From: JAOPZW01 sp963788935
GTDB lineage: Bacteria > Actinomycetota > Thermoleophilia > Solirubrobacterales > Solirubrobacteraceae
DNA length: 64,000 nt
NCBI GenBank assembly: GCA_963788935.1
Contig: CAWBIM010000003.1
Span: forward strand, 372,001-436,000
Reading direction: 5' to 3'
Positions 17,366 to 25,256 of this stretch are shown in pieces. How positions within the stretch are numbered: position 1 is the stretch's first letter; each line of letters begins with the position of its first letter. The notes under the pieces are model-generated. The model did no database searches. It was not told the origin of the DNA and saw nothing but the letters and a program-made list of their open reading frames with translations. The position numbers and the translations under genes were made by a program.

Positions 17366-18592
17366 TCAGCGCGGCAGTCGCGGGGCGATGATCCGGTAGG
17401 CCTTGAGGCCGAGCCCGAGCCGCTCGCGGTCCTCCGAGAGGACCGGGTCGAGCCCGGTGAGCTCGCGCACGCGCTCGAGGCGGTAGGCGACCGTGTGCCG
17501 GTGGGCGTAGATCGCCGCCGCGGTCGCGTTCATGTTGCAGTTGTGCTCGAGGTAGGCCTCGAGCGTCCCCACGAGATCCGTGCGGTACTGGTCGTCGTAA
17601 CGCACCACCGGGGCGACGGTGTCCTCGTAGAACGAGCGCACCTCCTCGGGATGCGAGGCGAGCACGCGGAACAGCAGGCGGTACGTGCCCGTCCCGATGT
17701 CCTGCTCGATCGGCGCGCCCGAGCGGCGCACGACGTCGAGGACGAGCTCGGCCTCCTGGATCGAGCGCCCGAGCTCGCCCGGGTCGGCGTAGAAGCTCGA
17801 CAGGCCGACGAGGCCGTGGCGGCGCAGCCGCTCGGCCAGCCCGCGGGCCCGGCCGAGCACCCGCTCGGGCGGGTCGCCGCCCCCGGGCAGGAGCGCGTAC
17901 ACGCGCCCGTCCAGGTGCTGGGCGAGCGCGCCCGGGGCGTCCTCGGCGATCGTCGCCACGACGTGCCGCGGCCGGTCGCTGGTGAGCTCCGCGCACAGGG
18001 CGACCGCGCCCGCGGACAGGTCGCAGCCGAGCCGCGACGCGCGGCGGACGACCTCGTCGCCCTCGAGGTCCGGGCGCGCCCGGAGGTCCTCGAGGAACGA
18101 GCCCCGCAGGTTCTCCTCGACCTCCTCCCGCGCCTCCTCGACGGCGACCTCGGTCAACGAGGCCACCGCCGCGAGGTGCAGGAACTCCGCCGCCTCGGCC
18201 CCGGTCGCCGGCCCGAGCTGCAGGACGGCGCCGACGAGCTCGTCGCCGGAGCCGATCGGCGCTTCCGCGGTCACGACCTCCGGCACGCGCGACGGCCGGT
18301 CGGCGACACGGTCGGCGACGTAGCGCCGCAGCGTGTCGCGGCCGGTGTCGCCGCCGGGGAAGTCCTGGCGTCCGCCGGCGACCGCCACCCCGAGACGCGG
18401 GATGACGATCGCGACGGGCGCACCGGCGGCGTCGGCCGCCAGCGTCGCCACTCGCTCGAGCCCGTCGCCGCTGAGGACGGCGTCGAGCATCTCCAGGTGG
18501 ACCGCCCGGAGCCGGGCCACGAGGCCCGCCGCTCCGGCCGGTCCGCCGACCGATGCGGCGGGGCGGTGCGGGGCGGCGGGCTCGTGGCTCAC
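17366..18592 (-). CDS. PucR/CdaR-type transcriptional regulator
   Basis: A 408-residue regulator. The last 60 residues carry the PucR C-terminal helix-turn-helix: LEAYLEHNCNMNATAAAIYAHRHTVAYRLERV, given here in part, followed by a conserved LGLGLKAYRI-like end. The first 200 residues look like a GAF-like or PucR-type sensor domain. The GTG at 18592 has GAGGGG upstream and lies 12 bases after the PII stop, so it is the third gene of an amt-PII-pucR unit. PucR relatives control nitrogen-rich compound use; here it likely controls the nitrogen genes on either side. This is inferred from position. Confidence 0.85.
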   Translation of the reverse strand: MSHEPAAPHRPAASVGGPAGAAGLVARLRAVHLEMLDAVLSGDGLERVATLAADAAGAPVAIVIPRLGVAVAGGRQDFPGGDTGRDTLRRYVADRVADRPSRVPEVVTAEAPIGSGDELVGAVLQLGPATGAEAAEFLHLAAVASLTEVAVEEAREEVEENLRGSFLEDLRARPDLEGDEVVRRASRLGCDLSAGAVALCAELTSDRPRHVVATIAEDAPGALAQHLDGRVYALLPGGGDPPERVLGRARGLAERLRRHGLVGLSSFYADPGELGRSIQEAELVLDVVRRSGAPIEQDIGTGTYRLLFRVLASHPEEVRSFYEDTVAPVVRYDDQYRTDLVGTLEAYLEHNCNMNATAAAIYAHRHTVAYRLERVRELTGLDPVLSEDRERLGLGLKAYRIIAPRLPR

Positions 18593-18603
18593 CGTTCGAC
18601 CCC

Positions 18604-18972
18604 TCAGGTGACCGCAGCCGGGTCGGGATGCGCCTGCAGCACCTCTTCCCCGGCCTCGCCGGTGCGGACGCGGTAGGCGTCCTCGACGGGGAGCACGAAG
18701 ACCTTGCCGTCGCCCACCGCCCCGGTCCGGGCGTGCTTGAGGACCGTGTCCACGATCGTCTGCACGTCCCGGTCCGACACGACGCACTCGAGCTTGATCT
18801 TCGGGCGCAGGTAGTTCGTCAGCTCCGCACCGCGGTAGCGCTCGGTGATGCCCTTCTGCCGGCCGGATCCCTTGACCTCGCTGATCGTCAACGACGGGAA
18901 TCCGAGGCTGAGCAGCTCGAGCCGGATCGGCTCGAACGCCTCGTGCCGGACGTAGGCCTCCACCTTCTTCAT
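18604..18972 (-). CDS. PII nitrogen regulatory protein, lacking Tyr-51
   Basis: A 122-residue PII (GlnB/GlnK) signal protein that binds ATP/ADP and 2-oxoglutarate and usually gates the Amt channel. The family motifs are present: KGITERYRGAE in the T-loop, TGAVGDGKVFV in the B-loop and YRVRTGE in the C-loop. Tyr-46 of the T-loop is kept, but position 51, the Tyr that is uridylylated in E. coli and adenylylated in Actinobacteria, is Leu. Control by a GlnD-type enzyme at the usual site therefore seems impossible. The ATG overlaps the amt stop by four bases (ATGA), so PII and its likely partner channel are made together. Confidence 0.93.
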   Translation of the reverse strand: MKKVEAYVRHEAFEPIRLELLSLGFPSLTISEVKGSGRQKGITERYRGAELTNYLRPKIKLECVVSDRDVQTIVDTVLKHARTGAVGDGKVFVLPVEDAYRVRTGEAGEEVLQAHPDPAAVT

Positions 18973-20441
18973 GCGGGCACCTCCTTGGGGGTCGAGATCG
19001 CCGCGGTGCCGGGTGCACGCGAAGCGGCGGGGACCGCACCGTAGCCCACGAGCTCGGGGGCGGGGATGAACTGCTCGGGGTACCCGTACATGCCGTGCTC
19101 GGAGATGTCGAGACCGGCCTCTTCCTCCTCCAGCGACACGCGCAGACCGTACGTGTGCTTGATCGCGAAGAAGGTTCCGTAGCTGGCCGCGAAGACGAAC
19201 GCGAACACGGTGACGACGCCCAGGGCCTGGATGAGGATCTGGTGGAACGAGCCGGTGTAGATCAGGCCCGGATCGCCGACGGCGTTGTAGGCGGCGAGCG
19301 TCGGCAGCGTGAAGATGCCGCACGAGAGCGTGCCCCAGATGCCGCACAGGCCGTGCGCCGTCAGGGCGCCGACCGGGTCGTCGATCCGCTTGTCGATCGC
19401 GTACACGCCGAGCGGGACGATGACGCCGGCGATGAAGCCGATGACGACGCCCGCCCACGGCGCGACGTAGCCCGAGGGGGCGGTGATCGCGACGAGCGCG
19501 CCGATCGCGCCGTTGCCGGCCATGCCGATGTCGACCGTCTTCGTCTTCAGGAAGCTCGTGATGACCGAGCCGAGCACGCCGGCGCACGCCGCGAGCTGGG
19601 TGACGAGGAGGACCTCGGTGAAGCGGCCGTCGAGCGCGCCGAGCGTGGAGCCCGGGTTGAACCCGAACCAGCCCAGCCACAGGATGATCACGCCGAGGCC
19701 GAACAGCGGCATGTTGTGGCCCGGGATCGCCCGTGGCTTGCCGTCGTTCCCGTATTTGCCGTGACGCGGGCCGAGCAGGAGCAGAGCCGCGAGGGCGCCG
19801 GTCGCGCCGATCAGGTGGACCGCCGTCGAGCCGGCGAAGTCCTGCATGCCGAGGTTGGCCTGCAGCCAGCCGCCGCCGAAGACCCAGCCCGATGCGATCG
19901 GGTAGATCAGCGCGCTGAAGACGACGGCGTAGATGACGTAGACGCCGAACTTGATGCGCTCGAGCGTCGTGCCCCACACGATGGCGAGCGAGACCGCGCA
20001 GAAGACGAACTGGAAGAACCACTTCGACTCGATCGTGGCGTCCGACAGGCCCATCACCGGGAAGGCCGCCTGCGGGTCACCGAAGTCGCGCAGGAAGAAG
20101 CCGTGGGTTCCGATGACGTGCCCCAGCGGGCCGCCGAACGCGAACGCGAACCCGACCGCCCAGTACAGGAGGCCGGCGATCGAGAAGTTGGTGACGATCT
20201 TCGCGATGACCGTGCCCGCGTTCTTGCCGCGCGAGAAACCGATCTCGAGGAAGGCGAAGCCCGCCTGCATGAACATCACGAAACACCCCGCGACGATCAC
20301 CCACATCGAGTTGATTCCGACGGAGTCGGGCAATCCCTTGCCCGCTGCATCGAAGGTGTCGGCCAGGGCGGCCGCCGGCGCGAGCAGCAGCAGCAGCGCG
20401 CTCAGAGCGAGCGCCCTGACCGGGAACGAACGTCTCAGCAT
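18969..20441 (-). CDS. amt: ammonium transporter (Amt/MEP/Rh family)
   Basis: A 490-residue ammonium channel. It begins with a cleavable-looking signal sequence (residues 1-30) and then the 11-helix Amt core. The pore His pair can be seen: one in FAGSTAVHLIG and the other in LTAHGLCGIWG. The C-terminal cytoplasmic tail of about 70 residues contains EEEEAGLDISEHG, the family's regulatory segment that contacts PII. The ATG at 20441 follows GGAGGATCC. It is divergent from glutamine synthetase, with 246 bases between them. Together the pair takes up and assimilates ammonium. Confidence 0.95.
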   Translation of the reverse strand: MLRRSFPVRALALSALLLLLAPAAALADTFDAAGKGLPDSVGINSMWVIVAGCFVMFMQAGFAFLEIGFSRGKNAGTVIAKIVTNFSIAGLLYWAVGFAFAFGGPLGHVIGTHGFFLRDFGDPQAAFPVMGLSDATIESKWFFQFVFCAVSLAIVWGTTLERIKFGVYVIYAVVFSALIYPIASGWVFGGGWLQANLGMQDFAGSTAVHLIGATGALAALLLLGPRHGKYGNDGKPRAIPGHNMPLFGLGVIILWLGWFGFNPGSTLGALDGRFTEVLLVTQLAACAGVLGSVITSFLKTKTVDIGMAGNGAIGALVAITAPSGYVAPWAGVVIGFIAGVIVPLGVYAIDKRIDDPVGALTAHGLCGIWGTLSCGIFTLPTLAAYNAVGDPGLIYTGSFHQILIQALGVVTVFAFVFAASYGTFFAIKHTYGLRVSLEEEEAGLDISEHGMYGYPEQFIPAPELVGYGAVPAASRAPGTAAISTPKEVPA

Positions 20442-20567
20442 GGATCCTCCAGGGTCGAGTGGCCCGGGCAGTCTCAGCCCCGGCGTCCCGCCCGCCATCC
20501 GCCCGGTGTCCAAAGATCCGGTCCGCCGTTTCGCCCCGGCGTCGAAATGCCCCGCACCGCCTTCCCT

Positions 20568-20601
20568 CAGGGCGAACCGGTCGGCGTGATGTTTCGCCCT
20601 G
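20568..20601. promoter_or_regulatory. inverted repeat in the amt-glnN divergent region
   Basis: CAGGGCGAA at 20568-20576 and its exact reverse complement TTCGCCCTG at 20593-20601 flank a 16-base spacer. A further direct copy of TTTCGCCC lies at 20529-20536. Both are upstream of glnN and could serve the divergent amt operon. They may bind a nitrogen regulator, for example the PucR protein encoded nearby. Confidence 0.4.
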
Positions 20602-20630
20602 TGGCTAAAGTCGGCCTGCCGCCGTCGACA

Positions 20631-20636
20631 TAGCCT
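20631..20636 (+). promoter_or_regulatory. -10 element TAGCCT of the glutamine synthetase gene
   Basis: TAGCCT lies 51 bases upstream of the ATG at 20688, so unlike many genes here this transcript would have a leader of about 45 bases with its own AGGAGG-like site near 20669. Confidence 0.4.
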
Positions 20637-20687
20637 CGATGCTGCATCGGTACGCACTCGAGGAGCACAGGAGGACCTCTCACCCCT

Positions 20688-22835
20688 ATGGCCAGGACCC
20701 GACAGCAGAACGTCACTGCCGCACAGTGGCACGCCAACGGCGCCGCACTCGGCGCCGCTGATCTCACCGCCCCGGGCAGCTATCCCTTCGGCGACAACGT
20801 CTTCAGTCTGGACGCGCAGCGCAAGCGGCTGCCGAAGGACGTCTTCAAGCGCCTGCAGGCCACGCTGCATCGTGGCGAGGCGCTCGATCCGTCGCTCGCG
20901 GACGCCGTCGCCAACGCGATGCGCGAGTGGGCGATGGAGAAGGGCGCGACCCACTTCACGCACTGGTTCCAGCCGCTGACCGGCTCCACGGCGGAGAAGC
21001 ACGACTCGTTCTACGCGCCCACGAGCGAGGGCACGGCGATCGCCGAGTTCTCCGGCAAGGAGCTCATCCAGGGCGAGCCGGACGCCTCGTCGTTCCCGAC
21101 CGGCGGCGTGCGCGCGACGTTCGAGGCGCGCGGCTACACCGCGTGGGACCCGACCTCGCCGGCGTTCATCCTGGAGAACCCGAACGGGGCGCTGCTGTGC
21201 ATCCCGACCGCGTTCGCGTCGTGGACGGGCGAGGCGCTCGACCACAAGATCCCGCTGCTGCGCTCGATGGACGCGCTGAGCAAGGCCGCGCTGCGCGCGC
21301 TGCGCCTGATCGGCGACTCCGAGGCCCAGCGGGTGTTCACCACCGTCGGCCCCGAGCAGGAGTACTTCCTGATCGACGAGCAGTACTACTTCGAGCGCCC
21401 CGACCTGTACACCACGGGCCGCACGCTGTTCGGCACCAAGCCGCCCAAGGGCCACGAGCTCGACGACCACTACTTCGGGTCGATCCCCGAGCGCATCCTC
21501 GCGTTCATGCTCGAGTCCGAGCGCGAGCTCGCCCGCCTGGGCGTGCCGACGAAGACGCGCCACAACGAGGTCGCGCCGAACCAGTACGAGATCGCGCCGA
21601 TCTTCGAGAACTCGAACGTCGGCTCCGACCACCAGCAGCTGACGATGCAGGTCATGCAGAACGTGGCCCGCCGCTACGGGCTCGTGTGCCTCCTGCACGA
21701 GAAGCCGTTCGCCGGCGTCAACGGGTCGGGCAAGCACAACAACTGGTCGATGGGCACCGACACGGGCCTGAACCTGCTCGAGCCGGGCGACACGCCGCAC
21801 GAGAACATCTCGTTCCTGTTCTTCTGCTCGGCCGTGATCGCGGCCGTCAACCGCCACCAGGCGCTCCTGCGCGCCTCGGTCGCGAACGTCGGCCAGGACC
21901 ACCGCCTCGGCGCGAACGAGGCGCCGCCCGCGATCATCTCGATCTTCCTCGGGGCCGAGCTCCTGAAGATCTTCAACACGATCGAGAAGGGCGAGGGCGA
22001 CCCGGCCACCCCGGGCTCGTTCCTGGGCCTCGGCACGCCGGTCCTGCCGCCGCTGCCGATGCACGGCGGCGACCGCAACCGCACGTCGCCGTTCGCGTTC
22101 ACCGGCAACAAGTTCGAGTTCCGCGCGCTCGGGTCGAGCATGTCGCTCGCGCTCCCGAACACCGTGCTGAACACGATCGTCGCCGAGGCGATCGACATGC
22201 TCTGCGACAAGCTCGAGGCCCGCGGGTCGAACGGCACGTCGAGCAACGACGCGATCGTGGAGATCGTCCGCGAGACGTACTCGGCCAACAAGCAGATCTG
22301 CTTCGACGGCGACAACTACACCGATGCGTGGCACAAGGAGGCCGAGGAGCGCGGGCTGACGAACCTGGCCACGACCCCGGACGCGCTGCCGTGGCTCGTC
22401 GAGAAGCAGACGATCGCGGCGTTCGAGCGCTACGAGGTGCTGTCCGAGCGCGAGCTCGAGTCGCGCTTCGAGGTGTCCGTCGAGCAGTACGCGACGAAGC
22501 TCAACATCGAGGCGGAGACGGCGGCGTCGATCGCCCGGACGATGCTCCTGCCCGCCGCGGTCCGCCACCTCGGCGAGCTGCGCGCGGCCGGCCACGAGGG
22601 CCTGATCGGCGAGACCGCGGGCCTGGTCGACGAGTTCGTGACGGCGATCGGGGCGCTCGAGGAGAAGAACGCCCGCCACCCCGCCGAGGAGGGCCTCGAG
22701 CACGCGAAGTGGATGCGCGACAACGTCATCCCGGCGATGGAGGCGACCCGCGAGGTCGCCGACAAGCTCGAGCGCATCGTGGCCGACGACCTGTGGCCGC
22801 TGCCGAAGTACTCGGAGATGCTGTTCATCAAGTAG
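20688..22835 (+). CDS. glnN: glutamine synthetase type III (GlnN)
   Basis: A 715-residue GSIII, the large hexamer-pair form of glutamine synthetase, which makes glutamine from glutamate, ammonia and ATP. Family landmarks include the N-terminal GSIII domain (FGDNVFSLDAQRKRLPK), TTVGPEQEYFLID with the catalytic Glu cluster, KTRHNEVAPNQYEIAPI, VNGSGKHNNWSM and NKFEFRALGSS. The length fits GSIII (about 700-730) and not the 450-residue type I enzyme. It is alone in its transcription unit and is followed by a strong terminator. The AGGAGG site is about a dozen bases before the ATG. Confidence 0.96.
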   Translation: MARTRQQNVTAAQWHANGAALGAADLTAPGSYPFGDNVFSLDAQRKRLPKDVFKRLQATLHRGEALDPSLADAVANAMREWAMEKGATHFTHWFQPLTGSTAEKHDSFYAPTSEGTAIAEFSGKELIQGEPDASSFPTGGVRATFEARGYTAWDPTSPAFILENPNGALLCIPTAFASWTGEALDHKIPLLRSMDALSKAALRALRLIGDSEAQRVFTTVGPEQEYFLIDEQYYFERPDLYTTGRTLFGTKPPKGHELDDHYFGSIPERILAFMLESERELARLGVPTKTRHNEVAPNQYEIAPIFENSNVGSDHQQLTMQVMQNVARRYGLVCLLHEKPFAGVNGSGKHNNWSMGTDTGLNLLEPGDTPHENISFLFFCSAVIAAVNRHQALLRASVANVGQDHRLGANEAPPAIISIFLGAELLKIFNTIEKGEGDPATPGSFLGLGTPVLPPLPMHGGDRNRTSPFAFTGNKFEFRALGSSMSLALPNTVLNTIVAEAIDMLCDKLEARGSNGTSSNDAIVEIVRETYSANKQICFDGDNYTDAWHKEAEERGLTNLATTPDALPWLVEKQTIAAFERYEVLSERELESRFEVSVEQYATKLNIEAETAASIARTMLLPAAVRHLGELRAAGHEGLIGETAGLVDEFVTAIGALEEKNARHPAEEGLEHAKWMRDNVIPAMEATREVADKLERIVADDLWPLPKYSEMLFIK

Positions 22836-22866
22836 CTCCGGGGCAGGACGAGCAGACGTTCAGGCG

Positions 22867-22900
22867 AAGGCCCCGCGATCGGCGGGGCCTTCTCCTTCTT
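22867..22900 (+). terminator. intrinsic terminator after glnN, probably bidirectional
   Basis: A perfect ten-base stem (AAGGCCCCGC paired with GCGGGGCCTT) with a five-base loop is followed by the pyrimidine run TCTCCTTCTT. It lies between the converging glnN and ABM-like genes. Confidence 0.85.
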
Positions 22901-22915
22901 GTGCTCCGCGCGCCG

Positions 22916-23287
22916 CTACCACAGGCTCTGGACGACGCCTCCGCTGTGCAGCGTCGCCGCGCCGCACCTGACGCTCCAGTCCATGAAGGCGGGCAGGTCC
23001 GGCCAGGACTCGGACGCCAGCCTCCAGTGCTCGGCCACGCCGGCGGGCGACTCGTAGATCTCGTTGAGCACGAAGATCGTGTTGCCGGTCGGCTCCGAGG
23101 TCGGGTCGAGCGGGTTGGCAAGCTCCGGGCCCTTCGAGATCCGGTAGGAGAGGAGCGCCGTGTCGCCTTCGCGAGGGTGGCCGGTCATCCAGCCGGCGTG
23201 GCTCTCGAAGATGCGGTCGCCTTCGGCCACGTCGTCCGGACCGGCGGTCCACATGACGACGATGTTCGTCTTTCCGATGTCGGGCAT
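22916..23287 (-). CDS. small dimeric alpha-beta barrel (ABM-like) protein, hypothetical
   Basis: A 123-residue protein whose pattern (TNIVVMWTAG near the start, then NTIFVLNEIYESPAGVAEHWRLA) resembles antibiotic-biosynthesis monooxygenase-type ferredoxin folds, which act as dimers. No cofactor site can be seen and I do not recognise a specific family. GGAGG lies seven bases before the ATG. The gene is monocistronic, lies 41 bases downstream of the patatin gene's stop, and shares the terminator at 22867 with glnN. Confidence 0.7.
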   Translation of the reverse strand: MPDIGKTNIVVMWTAGPDDVAEGDRIFESHAGWMTGHPREGDTALLSYRISKGPELANPLDPTSEPTGNTIFVLNEIYESPAGVAEHWRLASESWPDLPAFMDWSVRCGAATLHSGGVVQSLW

Positions 23288-23328
23288 GCTGCCTCCGAAA
23301 TGAGAACTCGCTTGCCGCGCAGGCGTGC

Positions 23329-24588
23329 CTAGCCTCCTCCCGGGGGGACGAGGAAGTCAAGCGCCAACGCGACCGAAGGCGTAGCATCGGCTTCGGGTTC
23401 CAGGAGAGGCTCGGGGATCGCGATGAAGGCGAACCGACGACGGCCGATCGAGGCGCTGCGGACGCTGGCGCTGCCGCGCGCCGAGCGCGCCGCGATGCGC
23501 GCCGAGCGCCACGCGGAGGCGCAGATGCGCCGGGAGCGCGACAACGAGCACTCCGCCGAGCGCCGCGCCGCGCGGGTCGCCGCCGACGCGTGGCGGGCGC
23601 GCGGCTCGGGCGGGCTCTGGCCGTAGGCGCGGCTCAGCCGCCCGTAGAGGGTCCGCGCGATGCGGTCGAGGTCCGCGTCGCGGTCGGCGACGAGCCGCGC
23701 GCCCTCGCGGCGTAGCGCCTCGAGGTTGCCGTCGCCGGCGTCGTCGAGGGCGTCGCTGGCCTCGTCGAGCCGCGTCTGCAGGCGCACGTAGCGCTCCGGC
23801 CCGAGGATCTGGCCGAGCTCGTAGTCGACCGTCTGGGCCAGGCCGTCGAACACGATGTCGATGAGCGGGTGCGCCCACTCGATCGCGCCCCAGCCCCGGG
23901 CGTCGGCGAACGGCAGGCGGCGCGTGTGCGAGCCGGTGCCGAGCGACACGACGAGCTCGATCTCGTCCGCGCGCCCCGCGGCCGCGAGGTCCGCGTAGGC
24001 CGTCATCGCCGGGTTGAGGGCGAACAGCCCGCCGTCGACGAGCGCGTAGCCGTCGCCCCCGCCGGTGGCGGTGACGCGCACGGGCTCGAAGTACGTGGGG
24101 GCGGCGGCGGTCGCACGGGCGACGTCGACCAGCGCGAAGTCGTGGCCGGGGTCCTCGCGGGCGCGCGTCGAGCGGAAGAAGAACGCCTCGCGCCGCTCGA
24201 TCTCGTAGGCCGTGACGAGGAGGTCGGTCGCGGTCTGCGACAGCCGGGCGCCGTCGAGGTAGCGCGCGAGCGCGGCGGTCAGGCCGCGGTCGTCGTAGCG
24301 CTCGTCGGTGAGGCCGCCGACCGAGGCGACCTGCCGCAGCAAGGAGCGGTGGAAGATCTCGGGCCCCTCACTTTCGTAGAGACCGATGAGGTCGGCCGCG
24401 CTGAACGCCGGGCCGTCGCCGTCGCCGGGTCGCGTGAGGCCGCAGGCGAGGATGCCGCCGGTCGACGTGCCGGCGATCAGGTCGAACAGCTCGGCCGTCC
24501 GCCGGCCCGTCCGGCGCTCGAGGTCGGCGAGCACGATCGCGGGGATCAGCCCGCGGATCCCGCCGCCGTCGATCGCGAGGATCCTCAC
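23329..24588 (-). CDS. patatin-like phospholipase
   Basis: A patatin-family lipid acyl hydrolase. The Ser-Asp dyad is clear: oxyanion loop GGGIRG at residues 8-13, nucleophile GTSTG with Ser-42, and Asp-185 in LVDGGLF. The conserved part ends near residue 335 (LYGRLSRAYG). The last 85 residues are Ser/Arg-rich, resemble nothing in the family, and lie antisense to a plausible small plus-strand gene. The true stop may therefore have been lost to an indel, or the tail may be read through. The GTG start at 24588 lies eight bases after TAGGGT, a -10 element, so the mRNA is probably leaderless. The protein acts on phospholipids or on host-independent storage lipids; the substrate is unknown. Confidence 0.85.
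   Translation of the reverse strand: MRILAIDGGGIRGLIPAIVLADLERRTGRRTAELFDLIAGTSTGGILACGLTRPGDGDGPAFSAADLIGLYESEGPEIFHRSLLRQVASVGGLTDERYDDRGLTAALARYLDGARLSQTATDLLVTAYEIERREAFFFRSTRAREDPGHDFALVDVARATAAAPTYFEPVRVTATGGGDGYALVDGGLFALNPAMTAYADLAAAGRADEIELVVSLGTGSHTRRLPFADARGWGAIEWAHPLIDIVFDGLAQTVDYELGQILGPERYVRLQTRLDEASDALDDAGDGNLEALRREGARLVADRDADLDRIARTLYGRLSRAYGQSPPEPRARHASAATRAARRSAECSLSRSRRICASAWRSARIAARSARGSASVRSASIGRRRFAFIAIPEPLLEPEADATPSVALALDFLVPPGGG
23382..23387 (+). promoter_or_regulatory. -10 element TAGCAT for the small antisense gene
   Basis: TAGCAT points along the plus strand toward the small open frame at 23423 and lies inside the tail of the minus-strand patatin frame. Confidence 0.35.
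23423..23626 (+). CDS. small highly charged protein, antisense to the patatin tail
   Basis: A 67-residue frame rich in Arg, Ala and Glu, almost wholly predicted helix (RAERAAMRAERHAEAQM). Nearly all third codon positions are G or C. A TAGCAT -10 lies about 35 bases upstream and AGGAGAGG precedes the ATG. No family is recognised. It lies fully inside the minus-strand patatin frame, but in the part of that frame that does not look like patatin. One of the two readings must be wrong or both overlap; I slightly favour this one as real. Confidence 0.4.
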   Translation: MKANRRRPIEALRTLALPRAERAAMRAERHAEAQMRRERDNEHSAERRAARVAADAWRARGSGGLWP

Positions 24589-24596
24589 GAGGGGCG

Positions 24597-24602
24597 ACCC
24601 TA
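24597..24602 (-). promoter_or_regulatory. -10 element TAGGGT of the patatin gene (leaderless)
   Basis: TAGGGT ends eight bases before the GTG at 24588. Confidence 0.5.
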
Positions 24603-24606
24603 GCGA

Positions 24607-24619
24607 TTCGGAGTCCGAA
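24607..24619. promoter_or_regulatory. palindrome TTCGGAgTCCGAA just upstream of the patatin -10
   Basis: Two perfect six-base half-sites around one base. The element sits between the likely -35 and -10 of the patatin gene, where a repressor would block RNA polymerase. A second palindrome, GTCCTAGGAC, follows at 24629-24638. Confidence 0.35.
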
Positions 24620-24639
24620 ACCCGTCCCGTCCTAGGACC

Positions 24640-25225
24640 ATCGTCTCATGGACGGTCGGACGCGTCCCCTGGGACTCTGCTGTCCCGGTCCGGCAGCGTG
24701 TGAACCCTCTGGACGCGGCCATCACCCCCACCCCCGGCCGCGTCCCGGCGTGGCGTCGTCCTTCCCGAGGGCGGCGCCACGCCACCGTCCCACCCCGCCG
24801 GGCCGGGCTCGGACTACGCGCCCGCAACCGTTCGGCCTCCCGTGTGCGAGACGGGAGCCGGGCGGTGTGGGTTTCGCTTGTGGAGCCTTGCCCGCCGCTT
24901 GCGCGGGCGCTCGCGCTCGTGAACCGACGCAGTAAGGAGGAAGGGAGCCGGCGTAGACGGTCGGCCGCCGGCGCCGGCCGCTCGACGTGGAATCCCCGGA
25001 TAGCGGGGAGACTCGTCGCGTCGCCCACCGCGAACCGACGCGTTCGACGTTTGCCGCCACTACGACGGCAAACGTCGAATGCGTGGCGACGGAGGGGCGC
25101 CGGGTCGCTCAGCCCACCTCCCCCTCGCCGCGCCGTCCGCCGACGCACGCCGATCCGCGCGCGCCCGAGCGGAACGCCACTACACGCGCCCCACCCGTCA
25201 CCCCTCCCCAAACATTGCCACGACT
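24640..25225. other. structured non-coding region between patatin and metH
   Basis: No convincing gene is found on either strand in these 586 bases; frames here lack the codon bias of their neighbours. The stretch holds several hairpins. GGACGCGGCC at 24711-24720 pairs with 24736-24745. CTCCCGT at 24837 pairs with ACGGGAG at 24851. GCCCGC at 24890 pairs with GCGGGC at 24903. CCCCG at 24994 pairs with CGGGG at 25004, and a 19-base inverted repeat lies at 25038-25084. The ten-base word GAACCGACGC occurs twice, at 24921 and 25032. An untranslated RNA gene or a large regulatory region is possible. Confidence 0.45.
25038..25084. repeat. 19-base inverted repeat (strong hairpin)
   Basis: The arms 25038-25056 and 25066-25084 are complementary over 19 bases with one G-T wobble, around a nine-base loop. 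The core TTCGACGTTTGCCG pairs perfectly with CGGCAAACGTCGAA. There is no T-run after it. Confidence 0.85.
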
Positions 25226-25256
25226 TTGTCAAGGTTGGCCGTTTCGTTGGTAAAGT
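25226..25256 (+). promoter_or_regulatory. metH promoter, TTGTCA and TAAAGT
   Basis: TTGTCA (25226-25231) and TAAAGT (25251-25256) are 19 bases apart in a locally AT-rich patch. The -10 ends nine bases before the metH ATG, so the mRNA would be leaderless or nearly so. Confidence 0.55.

Noticed and set aside
20442..20687. Classical actinobacterial GlnR box
   Set aside because: GTTTC occurs twice but the second half-site (GTNAC type) at the right spacing is missing, so I only report a generic repeat.
23329..24588. Patatin as a CBASS (CapV) anti-phage effector
   Set aside because: No CD-NTase or other defence gene lies beside it; neighbours are housekeeping genes.
24600..25090. tmRNA, RNase P RNA or SRP RNA in the gap before metH
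   Set aside because: None of the conserved blocks (tmRNA CCA end, RNase P GAGGAAAGTCC, SRP GGAAGGAAGCAG in proper context) could be found; GGAAGGGAGC at 24939 lacks the flanking stem.
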